From contig NZ_KB893185.1 in the NCBI RefSeq assembly GCF_000374025.1, forward strand, positions 125,469 through 163,619: 38,151 nt of DNA, given 5' to 3'. The stretch comes from Spirosoma panaciterrae DSM 21099 (GTDB lineage Bacteria > Bacteroidota > Bacteroidia > Cytophagales > Spirosomataceae). Position numbers and translations under genes: made by a program. Positions 7,701-12,590 of the stretch are shown here, one piece after another. The notes beneath the pieces are model-generated. The model worked only from the letters and a program-made list of their open reading frames with translations. It searched no databases and was not told where the DNA came from. Position 1 is the first letter of the stretch. Each line of letters begins with the position of its first letter.

Positions 7701-8463
7701 AAATGAAAACTCTGTATATCTTTTAGACTGGACAAATACAATAATATATAAGATTGCTGAAGAAGATCTCTATTTAACTGAACAAAATGTTATCCAATGG
7801 ACTGTCTTTTTCTTTGATGCCGTTAAAGGGCGCCATGGTGGCTTTTATCTTTTAAGCGATAAAGATGATATTCCATTTATGTTAGATACAATAATAGCAG
7901 ACAGTACTAAGAAAAAAATTGCCGATATAGTTAACCCAATTAAAATTCTTGTTAACGAAGTAGAAAATTATATTTTAGAATCTCAAATGGTTTTTAAGAA
8001 TTCATTATTTAATTCTAAAATCAATGTTGATAAAGATACTGGAAAAATTAAGCTTTTTGATGAATCTATTTTAGAAGTAGAAATAGAAGGTGATAATGTG
8101 ACAGATTTACCTATTTCTATTGACCCAGTTTATGTAAAAATGGAGAATTGGTGGGAAAAATCAAATCTTACATTACAGGAACTTGTAAGCGTTATATGTC
8201 AGTATTGCCTTGATTTGGAAGATGAAGCTAACAAAATGGCAAATTCTATACTTTGGGAATTAAATAACAACAATGCTATTCCAATCAAAGAGACAATTAT
8301 TGTATCTAAAAGTGTATTTGAATACCTCAATTCTATTAAGAAAGATGATTTAAGTTTTGTCAAATTACATGCAGACAAACTAGCTGATTTTTGTACAAAA
8401 CTAATTAACTATTTATCGGCTATAGATAAAAAATTTACTCATCTAAGTGTAAAAGATAGTTAA
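4747..8463 (+). CDS. STAND-family (NB-ARC/AP-ATPase-like) NTPase with TPR-like repeats
   Basis: This is a 1238-residue protein encoded by very AT-rich DNA. Residues 16-24 (FTDRDDFKE) resemble the entry motif of STAND NTPases. A Walker A loop GAGGQGKS is at 46-53, a Walker B strand IVIIFDGYE at 255-263, a sensor-like arginine in LFVIFGRD at 291-298, a GCLPF motif near 356-360, and an MHD-like motif IHGLMRDLA at 455-463 closing a winged-helix region. Residues about 560-900 are helical and TPR-like (for example around AEVEHTFFYNYL and YEEALKFHQIAN). The last 330 residues are unrecognised. STAND proteins are signal-dependent oligomerising switches, and many bacterial members are antiphage sensors. 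No N-terminal effector domain precedes the NTPase here, so any effector would have to be the C-terminal region or a separate protein. A role in defence is inferred, not shown. Confidence 0.8.
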   Translation: MKKPSFKKSFVAHKEFTDRDDFKEVLMNALENPQKLDEYRVKVFYGAGGQGKSYLRDDFFVKNYLSPKSKENKSLIYVEPIDFENDTTVQRSDEALIKIAAHLIEKGSIPLPAFCIGFIKYKQKKSAEQDIQTAYPYLFKLITKYKITSSEDANHTVDWIAGEVFNELVNIGLELFSESLKSIPIINYFTDKAIKKGKNKLIEWIRSSEVKEILGNLDTFTETQLFERLPKLLAYDIYKYLENNINLDGNLQKRIVIIFDGYERLWPSEINRNIDKDKWIREFISDLPGVLFVIFGRDKINWSENDEEWNSILDQHLMQGLSDQDADKFLQKIPIAEKNIREAIIESSKSINVQEGCLPFLLDIQADTYANIINSNSSLNAERFMGNDKQVIEHFFEHIPKQTAYAIKVLSNLLHINESIINYLVRNQFISAGIISMKELKSFSFINVEAGQATIHGLMRDLASNQYQKEHLEEWLRLQEAMFNYFDKQLIFSEYTKVNSSIEFIFEYASFYKNKYDSVNMAEWVVDRTAFLWGSDKHNIITNILINTAKLQQIQDNKFLLGKLYFRLYNRYDDLKDIRSKEYFLNLSFKYFREILPIPLNSIDIENLLLDDEKIKILNWQFEVIQEKAKSLSDQDKLPESDEWWQIVINLSNKFGLNYNNIAFSELLSKMGRFAEVEHTFFYNYLNNDESIQKAYYANQLRRLMFKQGRYEEALKFHQIANSYYSTVTDEPSWKAFMDVIYASIYIKSGENLDLVENILASSFDIYRTNLSENHPWMSHYYIVLSELYIIHNQIEKAKEALASGLQINEKIYTSFNSETFEFQLLFVKLVEMYFINDKSLLFEDETYDKFKSFYIKKMGDMVSVGVNILGIYHPVLHEMLEWLINSYKFLEKQSHVKYYKDKQNEYRRILSNRITIRTKLFENIEISQEELSIFLTKCDTITSLPSNSSCIKITKFKLPFFKTFNLYCVSFTELHFPYFKYFLANENSVYLLDWTNTIIYKIAEEDLYLTEQNVIQWTVFFFDAVKGRHGGFYLLSDKDDIPFMLDTIIADSTKKKIADIVNPIKILVNEVENYILESQMVFKNSLFNSKINVDKDTGKIKLFDESILEVEIEGDNVTDLPISIDPVYVKMENWWEKSNLTLQELVSVICQYCLDLEDEANKMANSILWELNNNNAIPIKETIIVSKSVFEYLNSIKKDDLSFVKLHADKLADFCTKLINYLSAIDKKFTHLSVKDS

Positions 8464-8621
8464 AAGCAACCGTGAATATGCATCGTTATTCGCTCCGGAT
8501 AGAGTGCCTATAGTGCATCCGGCAGTTCCTTGGTTCATATTAGGCAGAGCGGATGAAACAAGTTCATGTGCGTTGCGCTCAGCATAAAAGCGGACAGTAA
8601 GTTGTCTATTTGCTTCGCGTA
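8464..8621. other. Gap after the STAND gene, no gene seen
   Basis: These bases precede repeat block E. They include possible decayed fragments of the repeat (CGCTCCGG, AGTGCCTATAGTGCATCCGG) but no hairpin, no open reading frame of note and no clear terminator. Confidence 0.3.
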
Positions 8622-8885
8622 GGTTAGCTTTCCGTCGACAGGAAGCACGTCCCAGAGGAAAGTTTGCAGCCCAACTTACTGAGTGTGTAAAGGTTGGAAG
8701 TTTTCGCGTTCAGTGACGTAGCGTGCTCATCCATCAACACTCAGGGGTGTTGGGTGGAGCGAACAGGCTGTAAAACAACGTAGCGGTCGGCTCGCGTGCG
8801 ACAGTCAGCGCGTCCCTAAGTCCGGCTGTTTGGCTCGTTTGGCGGCTCTGGTCGACAGCATAAACACCTGAATTGGGTAAGTTTG
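8622..8885 (+). repeat. Intergenic repeat block E
   Basis: GACA anchors lie at 8637, 8800 and 8854 (spacing 54 for the last two). The hairpin is at 8669-8755. This block has only two downstream units rather than three. It ends just upstream of the first Rpn-type nuclease gene. Confidence 0.85.
8669..8755. other. attC-like covarying hairpin E
   Basis: The outer arms are GCCCAAC (8669-8675) and GTTGGGT (8749-8755). The inner arms CTGAGTGT (8679-8686) and ACACTCAG (8737-8744) are exact complements, with a sequence not shared by the other copies. Confidence 0.85.
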
Positions 8886-8947
8886 CGTTTCATTCCTTAC
8901 CTCCTTATGACATAGGAAACGCTCCGATTAGGCAGCCCATTATTAAC

Positions 8948-8955
8948 TACCTTTA
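8948..8955 (+). promoter_or_regulatory. Possible Bacteroidota -7 element (TACCTTTA) of the first Rpn gene
   Basis: TACCTTTA differs from the consensus TAnnTTTG at one base. It ends 5 bases before ATG 8960, exactly the spacing seen at the second Rpn gene. If real, the transcript would start at or next to the start codon (leaderless). Confidence 0.3.
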
Positions 8956-8959
8956 CCGC

Positions 8960-9847
8960 ATGGATTTGTACAACGACAACGAGCGGTTTATTTCGATTCT
9001 TTCTGATTATGGCTTTAAAGTAACCTTCGGCAACGAGACCGACACACGATTTTTGCGTAGGGCGTTACAGGCTCTGATGCAATCTCCCGTAGCCATAAAA
9101 ACGGTTGAGTTTATCGAAAGCGAGATTCCAGGTCTTACTAAAGACAGCCGAAGCGGAGTGTATGACATCGCTTGTGTGGATGAAGCTGGCAATCAGTTTA
9201 TCGTTGAGATGCAATTGAGCAAGTATCCTGACTTTATTCAGCGTATGAAATTTTATTCGTTCTATCGGCTCAACACGCTGGTTCGAAAAGGCAAATATAA
9301 GTTCGAGGGCTTGCCCAAGATTTACTGTATTGGTATTTTGGCGTTCAATATCTTTCCTCGCATCGCTGATTATCATAATGTTGCTACCCTGAAAAACGAG
9401 AAAGGCGAACTGATTGATGACCAGACCACGTTTATCACAATAGAACTGGCCAAATTCAAGAAGCGGTTATCCAGCATACAGACTGATTTGGACAAACTCA
9501 TTTACACGATGAAGACTCTACACAAAGCTACTAAGCCTAAGCAGTTCCCCCAGTTCTGGAGTGAGGAATGGTTAGAAGCGGCCATTAAAGAATTGGATAC
9601 GCGAGCCATGACTCCAGAAAAGCGGATGGCCTACGAAATGACCCTATCGGCTAATGCATTGGCGATTGAGAATGAAAACAGGAAAATCCAGGAAGCCAGA
9701 GAAGCCGAAAATTTAGCGGTGAAAGCTGAAACAGTTAAAAATGCATTACAAATGGGCTTAACAACGGACCAGTCAGCCAAATTAGCCAGTGTTACCCTTG
9801 AATTCGTGGAGAGTGTTAAGCAAAATCTTTCCTCCAAAGAAAAATAA
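8960..9847 (+). CDS. Rpn-family recombination-promoting nuclease / PD-(D/E)XK putative transposase (copy 1)
   Basis: This 295-residue protein belongs to the Rpn (YhgA-like, PDDEXK_2) family, whose characterised E. coli members are endonucleases that raise RecA-independent recombination. The hallmark start ILSDYGFKVTFGNE is followed by the nuclease core: YDIACVDEAGNQFIVEMQ carries the Asp and the ExQ catalytic positions. After these come the RMKFYSFY helix and the conserved C-terminal LDTRAMTPEKR segment. ATG 8960 is preferred over an upstream TTG at 8873 because alignment with the second copy (11126) begins at this methionine. The paralogue lies 2.2 kb away with the same layout. The stop codon abuts repeat block F directly. 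Confidence 0.88.
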   Translation: MDLYNDNERFISILSDYGFKVTFGNETDTRFLRRALQALMQSPVAIKTVEFIESEIPGLTKDSRSGVYDIACVDEAGNQFIVEMQLSKYPDFIQRMKFYSFYRLNTLVRKGKYKFEGLPKIYCIGILAFNIFPRIADYHNVATLKNEKGELIDDQTTFITIELAKFKKRLSSIQTDLDKLIYTMKTLHKATKPKQFPQFWSEEWLEAAIKELDTRAMTPEKRMAYEMTLSANALAIENENRKIQEAREAENLAVKAETVKNALQMGLTTDQSAKLASVTLEFVESVKQNLSSKEK

Positions 9848-10150
9848 TTGGGCAGCTTTTGGGCGACAGGGAGCCCGTCCCGAGGTGAAATTTGCAGCCC
9901 AACCAAACGAGGGTGTAAAGGTTGACACCCCGTTTGTTGTCTTGAGTTGTGCCCTCATCCATCAGCCCTCGCGGGTGTTGGGTGCAACAGACAGCGCGTA
10001 CGTATTTGGCGGCTTCCGGGCGACAAGGAAGTCGTATCAGCATGGCAGCTTTGAGGTTCGTTTGGCGGCTTCGGTTGACACGAGAAACGCCCCAGTTGGG
10101 TCGGTTAGGCTTAAAAGGTAGGTTCCGGCTGACAGAGGGAGCATTATTGT
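9848..10150 (+). repeat. Intergenic repeat block F
   Basis: The block begins at the base after the Rpn stop codon. GACA anchors lie at 9865, 10022, 10077 and 10131, with downstream spacing of 55 and 54. The hairpin is at 9897-9983. It ends about 20 bases before the next gene. Both-strand open frames through it are artefacts of the repeat. Confidence 0.88.
9897..9983. other. attC-like covarying hairpin F
   Basis: The outer arms are GCCCAAC (9897-9903) and GTTGGGT (9977-9983). The inner arms CGAGGG (9908-9913) and CCCTCG (9966-9971) are exact complements. Confidence 0.85.
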
Positions 10151-10170
10151 AAATCAACTATAACAACGAT

Positions 10171-10689
10171 ATGCAAAAGAGTAGCTATCAAGATGCTATA
10201 AAAAATTTAGACTTTGCAAATGTTGAGTTTATCGAGTTACCTAATGAAGTGGCAAGTCGCATTAATGGTTTAATCGCGACATTCCCCGACAACGAAGACC
10301 AAATTATTCAATTACTCCCCGATGCAATTCGGCTGGTTTATCTAATTGGGGAATTAGAATCAGTTATCGGCAACGACGGTTTGTTAGCTATCTTTATCAA
10401 CTATGATAAGATCCAAGTGAACCGGTTTGAAACAGCAGTTGAACAATCTGGCCACAAAAAGTACCTGTCTTTGTTCAGAAAAGCTCGTTCCTTAGCGGAG
10501 TCGAAATATCAGTTGAAGGCTGGGATCAACTTAGCGGATGATTTACCAGATGCAGATATTGAAGAAGTATTCGGCCCCCAAATAATTGAGAAAATCGAAG
10601 CCATTGATGAGCAAATGAACGAGCTACAGGATAAGGGCGAATATTGGGATAAAATTGAGGTTCTTTATAAGGAAGGTTTGAAGAAATAA
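10171..10689 (+). CDS. DUF4375/DMP19-like protein (172 aa)
   Basis: This 172-residue helical, acidic protein resembles DUF4375 proteins (the fold that includes the DNA-mimic protein DMP19). The supporting segment is LVYLIGELESVIGNDGLLAIFINYD followed by FETAVEQSGHKKYLSLFRKARSL, matching the usual order of an 'xxNGGxxxFF' helix and a downstream 'A...G' helix. DUF4375 members are frequent in immunity and toxin-neutralising loci. No signal peptide or membrane segment is present. ATG 10171 follows block F by about 20 bases, and block G begins at the stop codon. The family call is by pattern only. Confidence 0.55.
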   Translation: MQKSSYQDAIKNLDFANVEFIELPNEVASRINGLIATFPDNEDQIIQLLPDAIRLVYLIGELESVIGNDGLLAIFINYDKIQVNRFETAVEQSGHKKYLSLFRKARSLAESKYQLKAGINLADDLPDADIEEVFGPQIIEKIEAIDEQMNELQDKGEYWDKIEVLYKEGLKK

Positions 10690-10744
10690 TGAGTAGGGCA
10701 GCCTTCCCGTCGACAGGGAGCACGTCCCGGCGGAAAGCGGGGCA

Positions 10745-10932
10745 GCCCAACCACCACTGTGTTCGCATGCGAACGAACCCCCGAAAAACTGTTAAATTGC
10801 CCTTTTTGAGTAACTCCTGATTATCAAGCAGTTGCAATTTAACAGTACATCCTAATGAGGGTGTAAAGGTTGTAAGTGGTTTGTGTTGAGGGTAGTTTTG
10901 CCCTCATCCATCAGCCCTCATGATCGTTGGGT
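10745..10932. other. attC-like covarying hairpin G (interrupted)
   Basis: The outer arms are GCCCAAC (10745-10751) and GTTGGGT (10926-10932). The inner arms ATGAGGG (10855-10861) and CCCTCAT (10915-10921) are exact complements. The normal 3-4 base spacer between the left arms is replaced by about 100 bp of inserted sequence. Confidence 0.8.
10753..10852. mobile_element. About 100-bp palindromic insertion, copy 1
   Basis: The element contains the palindrome TTCGCATGCGAA and an inverted repeat ACTGTTAAATTGC (10788-10800) / GCAATTTAACAGT (10834-10846). It is almost identical to the copy at 12017-12116 (one difference seen) and lies at the same point of the hairpin. It has no coding capacity. 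It could be a small non-autonomous element, a REP-like hairpin, or sequence copied with the block. Confidence 0.6.
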
Positions 10933-11113
10933 GGACCAAACAAAAAGCAGTGGCGTATTTGCGGGCTCCGGTCGACAGGACGCACGTGCCTACAGGTAGG
11001 CTTTTTTGCTTCTTAGTCGGCTTCGGTTGACACAAGAGACGCCCCAATAGGCCAGTTTGAGTTTTCATGTTGGGGGGGGCGGCTGACACGAGAAACAGAG
11101 TCAAGCTTTCTGC

Positions 11114-11121
11114 TAACTTTG
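11114..11121 (+). promoter_or_regulatory. Bacteroidota -7 element TAACTTTG of the second Rpn gene
   Basis: TAACTTTG is a perfect match to the TAnnTTTG consensus of Bacteroidota housekeeping promoters. It ends 5 bases before ATG 11126, so the transcript would be nearly leaderless. The equivalent element upstream of the first Rpn gene has the same spacing. No clear -33 TTG is assigned. Confidence 0.45.
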
Positions 11122-11125
11122 CCAA

Positions 11126-11983
11126 ATGGAGACAGGCGTTTATATTCCAATTATTTCAGACTACGGCTTCAAAGCCACCTTTGGCAATGAAGCCGATAGT
11201 TTGTTTCTACGTACGGCGTTACAGGCTCTGATCAAGTCGGACACGCCCATTCGGGAGGTGCATTTTGACAAGAATGTGTTTGAAGCGCTGACCATCGACA
11301 GCCGAAGCGGTATTTTTGATTTAGCTTGCACCGATGAAAACGGTAGCCAGTTCATCGTGGAAATGCAGTTGGGCCTAGCTCCGTATTTTGTGCAGCGAAT
11401 GAAGTTTTACGCCCTGCATAAGTTCAATACAGTTGTCGAGCGGGGAGAATTTGATTACGCTAACCTACCCAGAATATACGCTATCGCTATTTTAGCAAAG
11501 AGTATTCTACCAACTGCTCATTTTCATACGGTTGCTAACCTAAGGAGTGAAGCGGGTGAAATCATTGATAGCCAGATGACGTTTATCACGGTAGAATTGG
11601 CTAAGTTTAACAAGCAAGTAGCTGAGATAGAGACCGATTTAGACAAACTGGTTTATACCATGAAGACGCTTCATACAATCGAACCTACCCAATATCCGGC
11701 TTTTTGGAATGAGGAGTGGCTCAAGCGAGCTATTGACGAGTTGGATACGCGAAAAATGACCCCAGAGGAACGGGCTTACTTTGCTCGTGTGACAGCAGCC
11801 AATGCCGAAGCAGTAAAGGCTGAGAAGCAGAAAATCCGGGAGGCTGTAGAACAAAACGAGCAATCTATAAAAGCGGAAACGGTCAAAAATTTGTTGGGTT
11901 TGAATATTTTGAGTGTAGCTCAGATTGCAAAAACCGTTGGCGTGACTGAAGATTTTGTACGCAAGATCTCCGTCGACAGGTAG
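11126..11983 (+). CDS. Rpn-family recombination-promoting nuclease / PD-(D/E)XK putative transposase (copy 2)
   Basis: This 285-residue paralogue of the protein at 8960 has the same N-terminal IISDYGFKATFGNE motif and a nuclease core FDLACTDENGSQFIVEMQ carrying the Asp and ExQ catalytic positions. The LDTRKMTPEER block follows. The gene starts at ATG 11126 with METGVYIP, directly after a TAnnTTTG box. Its C-terminus ends ...RKISVDR, where the last five codons and the stop lie inside the first unit of repeat block H. The paralogue instead continues with unrelated residues. The repeat therefore seems to have replaced the original 3' end, with little loss. The catalytic core is intact, so the protein is probably functional. 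Confidence 0.88.
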   Translation: METGVYIPIISDYGFKATFGNEADSLFLRTALQALIKSDTPIREVHFDKNVFEALTIDSRSGIFDLACTDENGSQFIVEMQLGLAPYFVQRMKFYALHKFNTVVERGEFDYANLPRIYAIAILAKSILPTAHFHTVANLRSEAGEIIDSQMTFITVELAKFNKQVAEIETDLDKLVYTMKTLHTIEPTQYPAFWNEEWLKRAIDELDTRKMTPEERAYFARVTAANAEAVKAEKQKIREAVEQNEQSIKAETVKNLLGLNILSVAQIAKTVGVTEDFVRKISVDR

Positions 11984-12008
11984 CACCTCCCAAAGTCAAA
12001 GTTTGACA

Positions 12009-12172
12009 GCCCAACCACCACTGTGTTCGCATGCGAACGAACCCCCGAAAAACTGTTAAATTGCCCTTTTTGAGTGACTCCTGATTATCAAGCAGTTGCA
12101 ATTTAACAGTACATCCATCCATGTGTGTAAATGTCTCCCTACGATCGTCATCAGCACATGGAGGTGGTGGGT
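12009..12172. other. attC-like covarying hairpin H (interrupted, degenerate right arm)
   Basis: The left outer arm is GCCCAAC (12009-12015). The right outer arm has changed to GGTGGGT (12166-12172). The inner arms CCATGTG (12119-12125) and CACATGG (12155-12161) remain exact complements. The terminal loop is shorter than in other copies. The 100-bp insertion is present. Confidence 0.75.
12017..12116. mobile_element. About 100-bp palindromic insertion, copy 2
   Basis: This nearly identical copy of the insertion at 10753-10852 lies at the same position between the outer and inner left arms of the hairpin. The single difference seen is GAGTGACTCC here against GAGTAACTCC there. Confidence 0.6.
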
Positions 12173-12200
12173 GTTATTTTCATAGTTAATCTTATAATGT

Positions 12201-12380
12201 ATGGATCTTTATATAATCGCCTACCTAATTATTATGTCGTTGGCATTTTCGTTTTCGATAAAGAAGTTATCAGCTCAAATTGCCGAATTACTTGCTAATC
12301 AGCGAAAAGCCGCTGAATCCCAAAATGAAATACTTGCAGAGTTGAAACGCCTTACCCCGTCTCGTGGGTCTACTCTTTAG
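12201..12380 (+). CDS. Small single-pass membrane protein (59 aa)
   Basis: The ATG at 12201 opens a 59-codon frame. Its first 19 residues are strongly hydrophobic (MDLYIIAYLIIMSLAFSFS), followed by two lysines and an amphipathic, coiled-coil-like tail (QIAELLANQRKAAESQNEILAELKRL by heptads). It ends at TAG 12378-12380. The composition is that of a real bitopic microprotein with a cytoplasmic helix. It lies just outside the last repeat block, so it may be the final cargo gene of the array or a chromosomal gene at its edge. The function is unknown. A short membrane anchor with a helical tail could be a toxin, a regulator or a subunit. Confidence 0.55.
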   Translation: MDLYIIAYLIIMSLAFSFSIKKLSAQIAELLANQRKAAESQNEILAELKRLTPSRGSTL

Positions 12381-12590
12381 GCTCGTTCGCTCTGTCAGAA
12401 TCACTGATTTTAGACAGGAAACTAGTTACTAGGCAGACTTTGCTAGTTATTTCCCATTGTACTATACCCCCATGAAAACGCTCAGCAGGAGCCCTTCATG
12501 AAGCCTTCATTACCTTGTGAGGCTCTACGCTCCAGCATGAGTACTGCCCCAATCAATCCGTTACTGCAGGATAGGCGTAGATAGAGTATT

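Larger units (their letters stand above)
10690..11100 (+). repeat. Intergenic repeat block G, carrying an internal 100-bp insertion
   Basis: GACA anchors lie at 10712, 10974, 11029 and 11085. The first gap is lengthened by an insertion of about 100 bp inside the hairpin between the outer and inner left arms. Downstream units keep the 55-56 base period. The block includes a run of eight G residues near 11072-11079. It separates the DUF4375-like gene from the second Rpn gene. Confidence 0.88.
11962..12180 (+). repeat. Intergenic repeat block H, terminal copy lacking the 3' half
   Basis: Only one GACA anchor (11975) and the hairpin are present. The two or three direct-repeat units that follow the hairpin in other blocks are missing. 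The left edge overlaps the 3' end of the second Rpn gene. This is the last block on the right, consistent with the end of the array. Confidence 0.8.

Noticed and set aside
8873..8959. Upstream TTG start extending the first Rpn protein by 29 residues
   Set aside because: The extension overlaps the end of the repeat block and is absent from the paralogue, which aligns from the inner ATG at 8960.
1..12180. A classical integron with integrase
   Set aside because: No tyrosine recombinase is encoded in the window, repeats extend far outside the hairpin, and the extra base is on the opposite arm from standard attC polarity. Kept only as an attC-like resemblance.
1..12180. CRISPR array
   Set aside because: The repeats are long, degenerate and separated by genes; there are no short uniform spacers and no cas genes.
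12472..12590. Short frames (under 30 codons) before the LpxR-like gene
   Set aside because: No coding character, no conserved features and no clear start signals.
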